Shown here piece by piece: positions 29,264 through 38,774 of a stretch of DNA of 64,000 bases; positions within the stretch are counted from its first letter, which is position 1; each line of letters opens with the position of its first letter. Made by a program: the position numbers and the translations under genes. This stretch comes from Pseudomonas syringae KCTC 12500 (GTDB lineage: Bacteria; Pseudomonadota; Gammaproteobacteria; Pseudomonadales; Pseudomonadaceae): positions 1-64,000 of the forward strand of contig NZ_AYTM02000002.1 of the NCBI RefSeq assembly GCF_000507185.2. The letters run 5' to 3'. The notes beneath the pieces were generated by a model. It had not been told where the DNA came from. It saw only the letters and a program-made list of their open reading frames with translations, and did not search any database.

Positions 29264-29917
29264 ATGCGCCATCTCGCCCGCACCCGCCCTCGCCTCACCC
29301 TTGCCGCTCTGGTCGGCCTGACCGCAGGCATCGCCTGGTCCTGGCTCATCCCTCACTCGACACTGACCCAGAGCCTGCTGACTGGCTGGGACACAGGGGT
29401 TTGGCTTTATCTGATCATGATTTTCATCCGCACGCTGCGCAGCGACGCTGACGATGTGCGGCGGGTCGCGATGAGAGAAGACGAAAACGCGGGGGTCATT
29501 CTGGTGACGGTCTGCGTTGCGGCGCTGGCCAGCCTGGCCGCAATCATTTTTGAAATCGCCAACAGCAAAGGCCTTTCCAACGACGCCAAGATGCTTCACC
29601 ACGCCTTCACCGGCCTGACGGTCATAGGATCCTGGCTGATGATCGGCGTGATCTTCAGCCTGCATTACGCACGCATGTTCTACACCTGGAAAGGCAAAGA
29701 GCCCGCGCTGGCATTTGTGGGCGGTGAAAAGAACCCCGATTACTGGGATTTTCTGTACTTTTCGTTCACCCTCAGCGTCGCGGTGCAAACCTCCGACGTT
29801 GGCGTTGCGACGCGTGAAATGCGCAAGGTCGTGCTCGGCCAGTCGTTGATCTGTTTTGTGTTCAACACCGCGATTCTGGGTTTTTCGATCAACATCGCCG
29901 CCAGCCTGTTCAATTAG
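29264..29917 (+). CDS. DUF1345 integral membrane protein
   Basis: 217 residues with five hydrophobic segments. [37 protein letters not shown] and [37 protein letters not shown] are typical of DUF1345 proteins; the second segment resembles an ion-channel selectivity region, but the function is unknown. The ATG at 29264 is preceded by a weak ribosome site. Transcribed in the same direction as, but probably separately from, the gud operon because of the terminator. Confidence 0.85.
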   Translation: MRHLARTRPRLTLAALVGLTAGIAWSWLIPHSTLTQSLLTGWDTGVWLYLIMIFIRTLRSDADDVRRVAMREDENAGVILVTVCVAALASLAAIIFEIANSKGLSNDAKMLHHAFTGLTVIGSWLMIGVIFSLHYARMFYTWKGKEPALAFVGGEKNPDYWDFLYFSFTLSVAVQTSDVGVATREMRKVVLGQSLICFVFNTAILGFSINIAASLFN

Positions 29918-29959
29918 CGTTGGCCTTGGAAAACAATCCCGTCAAGAGGCCTTCAGACA

Positions 29960-30916
29960 ATGACCCCATTGAAAATAGCGGTACTCGATGACTGGCAAAA
30001 CGTAGCCAGCACTGTAGTGGACTGGTCCGTGCTTGATTCAGTGGGCAAGGTCAGTTTTCTGCATGACTACCCTGCCGATACATCGACCATGGCGCGGCGC
30101 CTGCGAGACTTCGACATCATTTGCGTGATGCGCGAGCGAACCCTGTTCGATGCGACATTGCTCAGCCAGCTGCCGGCGCTGAAACTGCTGGTCACCGGCG
30201 GTATGCGCAATGCGGCGATTGATACCGCTGCGGCCAAGCGTCAGGGCATTGTCGTGTGTGGAACTGAAAGCTATAAGCATGCGGCACCGGAGCTGACCTG
30301 GGCGCTGATCATGGGCATCACCCGCAACCTGGTGGCCGAGGCCAACTCGTTGCGTGCCGGCAACTGGCAGGCAGGACTGGGCAGCGACCTTAATGGCAAA
30401 ACCCTGGGCATTCTCGGCCTGGGCAGTATCGGTAAGTGGATCGCCCGCTACGGGCAGGCATTCGGCATGAAGGTCATTGCCTGGAGCCAGAACCTGACGC
30501 CAGAGGCTGCTGCCGAGTCCGGCGTCACCTATGTCAGCAAACAGCAACTGTTCGAACAGGCCGATGTGCTGTCGGTACACCTGGTGCTCAGCGATCGCAG
30601 CCGTGGCCTGGTGGACGCAGAAGCACTGAACTGGATGAAGCCCGGCGCTTATCTGATCAATTCGTCACGCGGCCCGATCATCGATCAGGCCGCGCTGATC
30701 GAAACACTGCAGCAGCGCAGAATCGCCGGCGCAGCGCTGGACGTCTTCGACATCGAACCGCTGCCGGCCGACCACCCGTTCCGTACCCTGGACAACGTGC
30801 TGGCGACCCCGCACATCGGGTACGTCACCGAGAACAACTACCGGACTTTCTACGGGCAGATGATCGAAGACATCCAGGCGTGGCATGCGGGGTCGCCCAT
30901 TCGGGTGTTTGGCTGA
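29960..30916 (+). CDS. D-2-hydroxyacid dehydrogenase (NAD-dependent)
   Basis: 318 residues. The Rossmann motif is GKTLGILGLGSIGKWIARYGQAFGMKVIAWSQ, and the catalytic set is Arg in NSSRGPIIDQAAL, Glu in LDVFDIEPLP and His in TPHIGYVTENN. It reduces 2-keto acids or glyoxylate, or does the reverse; the substrate is unclear. It follows the DUF1345 gene by 42 bp in the same direction and may be cotranscribed. Confidence 0.92.
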   Translation: MTPLKIAVLDDWQNVASTVVDWSVLDSVGKVSFLHDYPADTSTMARRLRDFDIICVMRERTLFDATLLSQLPALKLLVTGGMRNAAIDTAAAKRQGIVVCGTESYKHAAPELTWALIMGITRNLVAEANSLRAGNWQAGLGSDLNGKTLGILGLGSIGKWIARYGQAFGMKVIAWSQNLTPEAAAESGVTYVSKQQLFEQADVLSVHLVLSDRSRGLVDAEALNWMKPGAYLINSSRGPIIDQAALIETLQQRRIAGAALDVFDIEPLPADHPFRTLDNVLATPHIGYVTENNYRTFYGQMIEDIQAWHAGSPIRVFG

Positions 30917-31337
30917 CGAGCCCTGCAACATCAGGCTGTAACCTATGGATGCCACGCTGCTCCTGGGCGTTGCGTATCAGCCGCTTTAAAGCCTGATCAC
31001 GGGCCGCGATGTCGGCCCTCGCTTTCAGGCCAGTAAACGACCAGCGCTTTGGACAGAAAAAGGCCATAACCGAATTAACCGGCCAGACTTTTGCTGCACG
31101 GAAAATGAGTTCTATACGAACCTGCTCGTCCAGTGGACAATGTGCGGGATACAGTCGCACCCTGAGCCCGAGCATCAATAACCAACAGAAACATGGAAAC
31201 AGTCGCACAATCGTTCAATCAAGTTTCCTACGTGTTTATATGGACACTGTCATTTTAGAAGTTATCGCCTGCCTCGAGCTTCATTCTGCTGCTTCACCAG
31301 GCGCAGTCACTTTTCGCATAGACCACAGAGACATCCG
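30917..31337. other. Intergenic region upstream of the effector homologue
   Basis: 421 bp without a supportable gene; an open frame at 31009-31341 has no coding character. I searched for the HrpL box (GGAACC-N15/16-CCAC) and found only loose matches, such as CCAC at 31323 with no GGAAC at the right distance. Base composition falls toward AT here, as in the following gene. Confidence 0.6.
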
Positions 31338-32480
31338 ATGAATATCCGCTCAGTCGGGCCACATGACAGCCTCATGGCAGCTAACGAAAAACCTGTCATG
31401 GCAGACAGGACCCCACAGCCGGCGAGCGCTGGCACGACGGCTGCAACTTCGGATACGCAGACGAAATTTGATACCTACACCCCCTCCGACAGGCGCTCCG
31501 CTGAAGCAGCGGAAACGTCGCCGGTCTATACCAAGGCCATGCTTAATGACGCGGCCCCTGTCAAAGACAACACGACCTCTGCCGAGCCAGATACAAAAAT
31601 CAAAGACAAAGACAAGGTTTCCGCTTCAGACCCCGTCAAAACCCCCGAGCCCGTCTTGCGCGGGGGAGCCAACGTCAATCCTGATGATATCGCCACACCT
31701 GCCGCTGCCACGAAGATGATTCAGGACCTGAAAGCGATTGGAGGCGGAACCTTGCGCTTTCAGATGACGCACGATCAGATCAAGGACAGCAGGCAGTTGG
31801 ATAAGCTCAGAGCATTGCTCAGTGAAGGGGGCAAACAGGGTGTAAAAGTTCAGTTCACGTTCCGCGACGATGCGAACCAGGGTAGCGGAAACGTGCTGAC
31901 GGGGGACAAATTGAAGGAGGCCGCGGCCGACATCAGTACCATTGTCAAAAGGTTTGGCAGTCGTACAGGCTTTGTACTGGATACCTTCCATCAGGGCGGT
32001 AAAAGCGCAAGTCAGGAATGGGCTGACATGCAGACCACATTAATTAAATCCGCGCGCGATGCCGGTTATAGGGGAAGTATTGTTGTCGAAGACAGCAATT
32101 GGGGGGGTGGCCTGACCGCAGGTCCGCAAAGCGGCCTGGTCAAGTTTGCCGTTCAATTAAAGGCTGCCAATGGCGACGACAACCCAGCCCTGATTGGAAG
32201 CTTCCATGTGTATGCCAGAGAAAGCGAAGCCTCTTCGCGACTCGCCAGCCAGATCAAGGCATTGAAAGAGGCTGGCTATAAATTCCAGATTGGCGAAGTG
32301 GGTAATGCCAACCTGACAGCAAACAATACCTTCCAGCAAAAGGACGCCGCCACCAACGCCTTGCGGGATAATATGAGTGCTCTCAAAGCAGCCGGAGCGG
32401 ATATTTTGCCCGGCAAGGAACAGTTCCAAGGGGGCAAACTTCGCCATCGTGCCGGTTTTTCAACGGCCGATCAGTACTGA
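31338..32480 (+). CDS. hopAH2: HopAH2-like type III effector homologue with GH5-like domain
   Basis: 380 residues. An unstructured, Ser/Thr/Pro/Lys-rich N-terminus of about 115 residues without a Sec signal is followed by a glycoside hydrolase 5-like TIM barrel: TLRFQMTHDQI, VKVQFTFRDDA, then IVVEDSNWGGG (GH5 mannanases have a similar D-x-NWG segment), SFHVYA and FQIGEVGN with the likely nucleophile Glu320. At the usual Asn-Glu-Pro acid/base position there is Asp215-Thr216-Phe217, so hydrolase activity is doubtful. It resembles the HopAH effector family of P. syringae from memory; no hrp box was found. GC content is visibly lower than its neighbours, suggesting transfer. Could also be a surface or secreted protein. 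Confidence 0.72.
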   Translation: MNIRSVGPHDSLMAANEKPVMADRTPQPASAGTTAATSDTQTKFDTYTPSDRRSAEAAETSPVYTKAMLNDAAPVKDNTTSAEPDTKIKDKDKVSASDPVKTPEPVLRGGANVNPDDIATPAAATKMIQDLKAIGGGTLRFQMTHDQIKDSRQLDKLRALLSEGGKQGVKVQFTFRDDANQGSGNVLTGDKLKEAAADISTIVKRFGSRTGFVLDTFHQGGKSASQEWADMQTTLIKSARDAGYRGSIVVEDSNWGGGLTAGPQSGLVKFAVQLKAANGDDNPALIGSFHVYARESEASSRLASQIKALKEAGYKFQIGEVGNANLTANNTFQQKDAATNALRDNMSALKAAGADILPGKEQFQGGKLRHRAGFSTADQY

Positions 32481-32590
32481 TGATGCATGGCCGCGTGTGC
32501 GCAAGGGCCGGTGCCCATGACACACGCTGCTGAACCTGCCCTTGAAAGGGTCAGGCTTTCTCCATCAGAACCCGATACCGGCACACGGCA

Positions 32591-34723
32591 TCACAACGTA
32601 TAGGCAATCCCCACCTGCACTGTCCGTGGAGCCCCCGGATAGGCATAGACATTGCCGAAAGAGCCTTCCTCATAGTCTGTGTCGAACACATTCTTCAGGT
32701 CCAGATTGAGCTTCACGTGCGGGTTGACCTTGTAATAGGCCAGCAGGTCAAACACCGTATAGCTGTCCATCGAGAAAGAGGTGTTGGCTGTCCGCCCGGC
32801 GCGCTGGTCGACATAGCGACCGCCGCCGCCCAGGCCCAGACCACGCAGGGCGCCGTCCTGAAACTCGTAGACGTTGAGCAGGCTGAACGTTTGCTCGGGA
32901 ATGTTCATCAACCGTGTACCGGAGCGTAGCGTGTTGTCCTTGGTGACCTCGGCGTCCACGTAGGCGTAGCTGCCCATTACACGCCATTGCGGCGTCAGGT
33001 TGCCGACCACGTTCAGGTCCAGGCCGCGACTGCGCACCTCGCCCGCCGCCACACTGAACGTTGAATCGAGCGGATCGGTGGTCAGCACGTTACGCTTTTC
33101 GATCTGATAGATCGCCGTGTCGACACTCAGCTGCCCGTCCAGCGCTTCCCACTTGGTTCCGACTTCATAGGACTTGCCCTCCTCCGGCTTGAACCCGCCA
33201 CCCAGTCGGCTGGCACCGCTGTTGGGCTTGAACGAGCGAGCGGTGGTGGCGTAGACGGCAAGGTCGTCGGTCAGGTCGTAGCTCAGGCCGAGGCGCGGTG
33301 TGACCGCGTTATCGCTGGCAGTCCAGCTGCTGGTGCCGGGCAGGAAAGAATCGTAATCGTGTTCGAAACGCTCCAGACGCACACCGCCCAGCAGCTTCAG
33401 ACGCTCGGTCAGGGCCACCTGATCCTGCACGAAGGCAGCCCAGGTCTTGAGGTTCTCCTTGTCGTGGGTTGTCGTCCGGGTCAGTGCCGGACGAGCCTGG
33501 CCGTAGACCGGATTGAAGAGGTCGATCGGGTAGGCACTGACTGCACCGCTGGAGCGTTGAATGATCGACTTGTAGTCATAATCTTCGTACTCGACACCGG
33601 TCAGCAGCGTGTGCTCGAAACCGCCCGCGGAAAAATGCCCGGTCAGATTCAGCTGCACATCGCGATCGGTCCATTCCAGCTTGCGATAGTTGAAGTTGCG
33701 CCCGAGGGTGCGACCGTCCGCCGCCAGCCCGTTGGCCTCGATGGCATCGCCTTGCAGGGAACCATCAAGGATCTGCACGCCACCGCCCAGCGTCCAGTCC
33801 GGATTGAGGTCATGCTCGAAGCGCAGCTGTGCCATGTTGTTATCGTTATGCAGCTTGCCCACACTCTTCTCGCCGAAGAACGTGTCGCGGGAAGCGGTGC
33901 CCGTCTGGTTGGCATAACGCGTCAAGCCACGATCCAGCGGCGCGTTATTGCGCATGAAGTCACCTTCGAAGGTGATGCGCGTGGCGTCGTTGACCTGCCA
34001 GCTCAATACCGGCGCCACACCATAGCGCTCGGTTTCGACGTGGTCACGGAACGTATCGCCGCCCTCACCCACGACATTCAGGCGATAGGCAAAACGGCCT
34101 TCATCATCCAGTGGCCCGGAGGCATCCAGCGTCCCGCGCTTCATGCCCTGATCATTGAGCTGACTGCCCAAGGTAACGGAAGGCTCGGCCAACGGCTGTT
34201 TGGAAACTACATTGAAGGTGCCGCCCGGATCGCCGCGACCGTAGAGCGTGGTGGCCGGACCACGCAGCACCTCAAGGCGCTCGATGGTGTTGGCGTCCGG
34301 CATGTTCGGATAACCACGATTGATCGGGAAGCCGTTGCGATAGAACTCGCCGGTGGTGAAGCCGCGCACCGTAAACGTGGTCAGCCCCTGGCCGCCGAAG
34401 TTGTTGGCTCGCCCGACGCCACCCGCGTAGTCGAGAGCATCCTGCAAACGTGTGGAACCGATGTCCTCGACCGCCTCGCGGGTCACGACGCTGACCGATT
34501 GCGGGGTCTCGTGCAACGAGGTATCGGTACGCGTGGCGCTGGCGGACCGTGTGGCCCGATAACCATCGACCGGCCCTTGTGCCGTTTCGGCATTGGCGGC
34601 GCCCTGGATATCGATATTCTGCAACTCCATGGCAGGCTGGATGCCAGCCACCTGATCAGCCCAGGCCGCTTGAGAGATAGCCTGGATAACGCAAAGTGAA
34701 ACGAGAGTACGACGCATCGACAT
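32591..34723 (-). CDS. TonB-dependent siderophore receptor
   Basis: 710 residues. The signal peptide (ends near QAAWA) is followed by a TonB-box region, then a plug domain (TPQSVSVVTREAVEDIGSTRLQDALDYAGGV...LRGPATTLYGRGDPGGTFNVVSK) and a 22-strand barrel ending in TVQVGIAYTL, with the aromatic-free but typical outer-membrane C-terminus. There is no N-terminal signalling (STN) domain, so it does not drive a sigma/anti-sigma pair. It belongs to the FhuA/ferrichrome-type group by plug motif; the siderophore is unknown. A Fur-like box lies 50 bp upstream. Confidence 0.93.
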   Translation of the reverse strand: MSMRRTLVSLCVIQAISQAAWADQVAGIQPAMELQNIDIQGAANAETAQGPVDGYRATRSASATRTDTSLHETPQSVSVVTREAVEDIGSTRLQDALDYAGGVGRANNFGGQGLTTFTVRGFTTGEFYRNGFPINRGYPNMPDANTIERLEVLRGPATTLYGRGDPGGTFNVVSKQPLAEPSVTLGSQLNDQGMKRGTLDASGPLDDEGRFAYRLNVVGEGGDTFRDHVETERYGVAPVLSWQVNDATRITFEGDFMRNNAPLDRGLTRYANQTGTASRDTFFGEKSVGKLHNDNNMAQLRFEHDLNPDWTLGGGVQILDGSLQGDAIEANGLAADGRTLGRNFNYRKLEWTDRDVQLNLTGHFSAGGFEHTLLTGVEYEDYDYKSIIQRSSGAVSAYPIDLFNPVYGQARPALTRTTTHDKENLKTWAAFVQDQVALTERLKLLGGVRLERFEHDYDSFLPGTSSWTASDNAVTPRLGLSYDLTDDLAVYATTARSFKPNSGASRLGGGFKPEEGKSYEVGTKWEALDGQLSVDTAIYQIEKRNVLTTDPLDSTFSVAAGEVRSRGLDLNVVGNLTPQWRVMGSYAYVDAEVTKDNTLRSGTRLMNIPEQTFSLLNVYEFQDGALRGLGLGGGGRYVDQRAGRTANTSFSMDSYTVFDLLAYYKVNPHVKLNLDLKNVFDTDYEEGSFGNVYAYPGAPRTVQVGIAYTL

Positions 34724-34772
34724 GCAGCCCTTGGCAAGAAACCAGACCTCTTGGGACCTGGCAGGATTTTTT

Positions 34773-34791
34773 GCGAATAGTACAGATTCGT
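34773..34791 (-). promoter_or_regulatory. Fur box candidate upstream of the siderophore receptor
   Basis: GCGAATAGT-A-CAGATTCGT is a 19-bp imperfect palindrome (outer arms GCGAAT/ATTCGT) matching the layout of the Fur consensus GATAATGATAATCATTATC at most A/T positions. It lies 50 bp before the receptor ATG, where Fur repression would be expected. Confidence 0.6.
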
Positions 34792-34907
34792 ATTAACGCC
34801 TGATACAAATTCCCAAAAATACTCTTGCTCGGTCACGGTATGACGCTTAGCCAATGTGGCGATAAACAGGCAAACTGCGCTCATTGCTCCTTACCAGAGA
34901 ACCCACG

Positions 34908-35552
34908 ATGCCCCTTTCCCACAAGCCTGCCGATCCTCGATGCGCCTTGCTGGTGATCGACATGCAGTACGACTTCATGCCCGGCGGGCAACTGGCGGTG
35001 GCTGGAGGTGATGCGCTGCTGCCGTTGATCAATCGCCTGGGTGCGCGCTTTTCCCATGTGGTCATCACTCAGGACTGGCACCCTGCCGGGCACATTTCCT
35101 TTGCTTCCAGCCATGCGCAGCGCCTGCCGTTCGAGAGCATTACCCTGCCCTACGGTCCGCAGACGCTGTGGCCGGATCATTGCGTACAAGGCAGTCACGG
35201 TGCGCGGTTACATGCAGACCTCGACCTGCCGCACGCGCAACTGGTCCTGCGCAAGGGCTGCAATGCGCACATCGACAGTTACTCGGCATTTCTGGAAGCA
35301 GACCGCACGACCCGCACAGGGCTGGCCGGGTATCTGACAGAGCGCGGCATCGACACGCTGTTCGTGGTCGGTCTGGCGCTGGACTTCTGTGTCGCCTGGT
35401 CGGCGCAGGATGCACGCAGTGCGGGTTTCAACACTTTTGTGGTCGAAGACGCCTGTCGCGCCATCGACATGAACGGCTCGCTGGAGCACGCTTGGAGGAC
35501 CATGCTGGGCATGGGTATCGAACGCGTGCAGAGCGCTGATCTGCTGGGCTAG
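34908..35552 (+). CDS. pncA: Nicotinamidase PncA
   Basis: 214 residues from the ATG at 34908; an earlier TTG at 34884 is less likely. The cysteine hydrolase triad is Asp18 (VIDMQYDF), Lys116 (LRKGCN) and Cys161 (LALDFCVAWS), with metal ligands Asp56 and His58 (TQDWHPAGH) and His91 (PDHCVQGSHG). It converts nicotinamide to nicotinate for NAD salvage in the cytoplasm. It is divergent from the siderophore receptor across 184 bp. Confidence 0.96.
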   Translation: MPLSHKPADPRCALLVIDMQYDFMPGGQLAVAGGDALLPLINRLGARFSHVVITQDWHPAGHISFASSHAQRLPFESITLPYGPQTLWPDHCVQGSHGARLHADLDLPHAQLVLRKGCNAHIDSYSAFLEADRTTRTGLAGYLTERGIDTLFVVGLALDFCVAWSAQDARSAGFNTFVVEDACRAIDMNGSLEHAWRTMLGMGIERVQSADLLG

Positions 35553-35693
35553 ACCGACACATTCTGCCAACTGACTCAAACATTTCTCGATACGCCCCGC
35601 CGCTGGCGAACGACAGCGCGCGGCGCCTGTCTGAACCATCGGCCCGACATTGCCCCGGTCGGTCCATTTCATCACTGGCGCTGAGGACGTTGT

Positions 35694-36629
35694 ATGGATC
35701 ACGAAGTAGATGGCAAAACCCCCGGCCTTTCCGCCGAGGAAGAGCGCGAGATTGATGAGAATCAGCCGCCCCGCGCGGCGGTGTTGCACGAAACCATTCG
35801 CATGCAGGGCGACCACGAACTGGAGCGCAGCGTAGCCGCGCTGTGGTGGTCGGCACTGGCTGCAGGGCTGACCATGGGCCTGTCGCTGATGGCCATGGGG
35901 TTGTTGAACTCGCGCCTGGAAGGCATCCCCGGCAGTCATGTGATCAGCAGCCTCGGCTATTCTGCAGGGTTTCTGGCGGTCATCCTGGCGCGCCAGCAAC
36001 TGTTCACGGAAAACACCATCACGGCTGTGCTACCCGTCATGAGCAAGCTGAACCTGGCCAACATCGGGCGGCTGCTGCGTTTGTGGGGTGTGGTTCTGAC
36101 CGGCAACCTGGTCGGTACGCTGACGGTGGCCTATGTCATGCTCAATCTGCCGATTTTCGATACCAGCACAGACAAGGCGTTTCTGGAAATTGGCCACAAG
36201 GTCATGGAAAACGACATGGCCCAGATGTTTTCCAAGGGCATCGTCTCGGGCTGGATGATTGCGACCATGGTCTGGATGATCGCGTCGATGGAAAACGCCA
36301 AGATAGCGATCATTGTGCTTATCACTTACCTGATGGCGCTCGGCGACTTCACGCACATCGTGGTGGGTTCGGCCGAAGTATCCTATCTTGTATTCGCGGG
36401 TGAGCTGGGCTGGAAGGATTTCTGGTTTGCCTTCGCAGGCCCCACGCTGGCAGGCAACATCATCGGTGGCAGTTTTATTTTCGCTTTGATCAGCCATGCG
36501 CAGATCCGCAGTGAAAAAGACACCACAGAGAAAATGGAGCGCGATCGCAAAAACAAGGAAGAAAAACTTCGCCTGGAGAAGGCGCAGAAGCTCAAGGAAG
36601 CGGATTTCACGGCAAAGCGAGAAATATGA
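35694..36629 (+). CDS. Formate/nitrite transporter family protein (YfdC-like)
   Basis: 311 residues. After a charged N-terminus of about 50 residues come six helices of the FNT fold (ALAAGLTMGLSLMAMGL, VISSLGYSAGFLAVILARQQLFTENTITAVLPV, MALGDFTHIVVGSAEVSYLVFAG). The LFTENT and G-D-F-x-H segments are the pore landmarks of this family, the latter with the conserved His. The C-terminal 50 residues are a highly charged helix (EKMERDRKNKEEKLRLEKAQ). It may move formate, nitrite or a similar anion. It is 4-fold removed from nirBD in position and no co-regulation is visible. Confidence 0.88.
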   Translation: MDHEVDGKTPGLSAEEEREIDENQPPRAAVLHETIRMQGDHELERSVAALWWSALAAGLTMGLSLMAMGLLNSRLEGIPGSHVISSLGYSAGFLAVILARQQLFTENTITAVLPVMSKLNLANIGRLLRLWGVVLTGNLVGTLTVAYVMLNLPIFDTSTDKAFLEIGHKVMENDMAQMFSKGIVSGWMIATMVWMIASMENAKIAIIVLITYLMALGDFTHIVVGSAEVSYLVFAGELGWKDFWFAFAGPTLAGNIIGGSFIFALISHAQIRSEKDTTEKMERDRKNKEEKLRLEKAQKLKEADFTAKREI

Positions 36630-36715
36630 TCCCTATCATTAAACTTTCTTTCAGGAAACGCGGCGGATTTTAAAGGCAGAATGACTCTTTGAACGCATCT
36701 ATTCAGGCAGGGACC

Positions 36716-37399
36716 ATGACCCGAATTCTGGCAATCGAAGATGATGCCATCACTGCAAAGGAAATCGTGACCGAACTCAGCAGCCACGGGCTGGAAGTGG
36801 ACTGGGTCGACAATGGCCGTGACGGCCTGGCGCGTGCAGTGAGTGGTGATTATGACCTTATTACCCTGGACCGCATGTTGCCGGAGATGGATGGTCTGAC
36901 CATCGTCACCCACTTGCGCGCCCAGGGCATTTCCACGCCGATCCTGATGATCAGCGCCCTCTCCGACGTGGACGAGCGCGTTCGCGGCCTGCGTGCCGGA
37001 GGGGACGACTATCTGCCAAAGCCCTTCGCGTCGGATGAGATGGCTGCGCGCGTCGAGGTGCTGTTGCGGCGCAGCAACCCGGTCAGTGCCGCCAAGACGG
37101 TATTGCAGGTTGCCGACCTGGAACTGAACCTGATTACCCGGGAAGCGTGTCGCGGCGGCGAGCCGCTGATCCTGCTGCCCACCGAATTCAAGCTGCTTGA
37201 GTTTCTGATGCGCAACAGCGGACAGATCATCACGCGAATGATGATTTTTCAGGAAGTCTGGGGCTACCACTTCGATCCGGGCACCAACCTGATCGACGTT
37301 CACATCGGCCGTCTGCGCAAAAAGATCGACCAACCCGGCACCGCACAGCTCATTCAGACCGTGCGAGGATCCGGCTATGTCATTGCCGAACCCGTCTGA
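36716..37399 (+). CDS. OmpR-family response regulator
   Basis: 227 residues from the ATG at 36716 with AGGGA upstream (a TTG at 36689 is the alternative). Receiver domain with acidic pocket Glu8/Asp9/Asp10, phospho-acceptor Asp51 or 52 (YDLITLDRMLPEMDG), Lys in LPKPFASDE; C-terminal winged helix (LLPTEFKLLEFLMRNSGQIITRMMIFQEVWGYHFDPGTNLIDVHIGRLRKKID). It overlaps the sensor kinase gene by 23 bp, so the two form one system. Confidence 0.95.
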   Translation: MTRILAIEDDAITAKEIVTELSSHGLEVDWVDNGRDGLARAVSGDYDLITLDRMLPEMDGLTIVTHLRAQGISTPILMISALSDVDERVRGLRAGGDDYLPKPFASDEMAARVEVLLRRSNPVSAAKTVLQVADLELNLITREACRGGEPLILLPTEFKLLEFLMRNSGQIITRMMIFQEVWGYHFDPGTNLIDVHIGRLRKKIDQPGTAQLIQTVRGSGYVIAEPV

Positions 37400-38774
37400 C
37401 GGCTGGCGATCATCAACGAGTCGATTACTGGCGCTGTACAGCTCGCTGTTCGTAGCCTGGAGCGTGATTCTGCTTGGCGTCCTGTACTGGGAGGTGACGT
37501 CCTATCTGGACACTCTCGCCCGCCAGTCACTTACCCATCGCCAGCAACTGTTTTCGCGCTTCGAGGGGCAAGGACTGGTGGACGCTCTGGCCACCAGCAT
37601 GACCTTCGATACCCGGTCCGTGGATGCCTACGGTCTGTTCGACGAGAACTTCCGGCCGGTTGCCGGGCCTATCAACAGCGTCCCGAAAAACCTGCCGATA
37701 GACGGCCAGATTCATGTGCTGAACGATTGCATCGAGTCGGACGATCCAGGCATGCCGCAAGGCAGTTGCGATGCGATCGTCAATCGCACCTCGGACGGCC
37801 GCTGGCTGGTGCTGGTTCGCGAGAACGGCTCGCTGTTTGCGGTGAGCACGCTAATCCTGCATGCCTTGCTGTGGGGCATCTCGCTGACCATCATTCCCGG
37901 TGTTGCCGGCTGGCACTTGCTGCGCCGGCGACCGTTGCGGCGTATCCGTGCGATCCAGGCCAGCGCCGAATCGATCATCGCCGGCGACATGGCCGGCCGT
38001 CTGCCGGTCTCCAACAGGCGCGATGAGCTAGACATGCTGGCGGTGATCGTCAACGCCATGCTGGACCGCATCGAAAAGCTCATGAACGAGGTCAAGGGCG
38101 TCTGCGACAACATCGCCCATGACCTGCGCACACCGCTGACGCGCTTACGTGCGCAGCTTTACCGTATTCAACAGCAGTCAGCCCACGATTCGACCCATGC
38201 CACGCAGATTGCCCAGGTCATCAGCGAAGCTGACACGCTGATGGCACGCTTTCGTGGACTGCTGCGCATCTCCGAGCTGGAAGACCGCCAGCGGCGCTCG
38301 GCATTCGTTGAACTGGAACTGCGCCCATTACTGCAGGAGCTGCACGACTTCCACCTGCCGCTGGCTGAAGAAGACCAGATCACCCTGATACTTGACCTGC
38401 ATGAAACGTTACCCACCCTGGTGGGCGACCGCGCCCTGCTGTTCGAGGCACTGACCAACCTGCTGGGCAACGCAATCAAGTTCACCCCTGCCGGTGGAGT
38501 CGTCAAAGTCAGCGCCTACCCTGCCCCAGGCGGTACCACACCGTGCATCGAGGTAGAGGATTCCGGCCCTGGCATCCCCGTCGCCGAGCGCGCCGCTGTC
38601 TTCCAGCGCTTTTATCGCAGTGAGGCCGGAACCGAGCAAAGCGGCTTCGGCCTCGGTCTCTCGGTAGTGGCCGCCATCGTCAATCTGCACGGTTTTACGC
38701 TGCAGATAGGCACCAGCGATTACGGCGGCGCAAGTTTGCTGCTGGAATGCAGCACAGTGAATACGCTGGCCTGA
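37377..38774 (+). CDS. Sensor histidine kinase
   Basis: 465 residues. Two membrane helices (about 17-40 and 155-178) flank a periplasmic sensor of about 115 residues with two Cys (NDCIES and GSCDAI) that may form a disulfide. A HAMP domain (RRRPLRRIRAIQASAESIIAGDMAGRLP), the H-box with His248 (DNIAHDLRTPLTRL), and N, G1 and G2 boxes (LLGNAIKFTP, VEDSGPGIP, FGLGLSVV) follow. It resembles QseC/PmrB-type kinases in layout; the signal is unknown. Cotranscribed with the response regulator. Confidence 0.94.
   Translation: MSLPNPSDGWRSSTSRLLALYSSLFVAWSVILLGVLYWEVTSYLDTLARQSLTHRQQLFSRFEGQGLVDALATSMTFDTRSVDAYGLFDENFRPVAGPINSVPKNLPIDGQIHVLNDCIESDDPGMPQGSCDAIVNRTSDGRWLVLVRENGSLFAVSTLILHALLWGISLTIIPGVAGWHLLRRRPLRRIRAIQASAESIIAGDMAGRLPVSNRRDELDMLAVIVNAMLDRIEKLMNEVKGVCDNIAHDLRTPLTRLRAQLYRIQQQSAHDSTHATQIAQVISEADTLMARFRGLLRISELEDRQRRSAFVELELRPLLQELHDFHLPLAEEDQITLILDLHETLPTLVGDRALLFEALTNLLGNAIKFTPAGGVVKVSAYPAPGGTTPCIEVEDSGPGIPVAERAAVFQRFYRSEAGTEQSGFGLGLSVVAAIVNLHGFTLQIGTSDYGGASLLLECSTVNTLA

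Noticed and set aside
30917..31337. HrpL (hrp) box
   Set aside because: Only partial matches such as CCACAGA at 31323 with no GGAACC 15-16 bases upstream.
31009..31341. 110-codon frame upstream of the effector homologue, possible chaperone gene
   Set aside because: Not acidic or small and helical like type III chaperones, no homology recognised, and it ends over the effector start; treated as non-coding.
33359..34699. 446-codon plus-strand frame opposite the siderophore receptor
   Set aside because: It mirrors the receptor gene in the antisense frame and has no domain; a typical GC-rich shadow.
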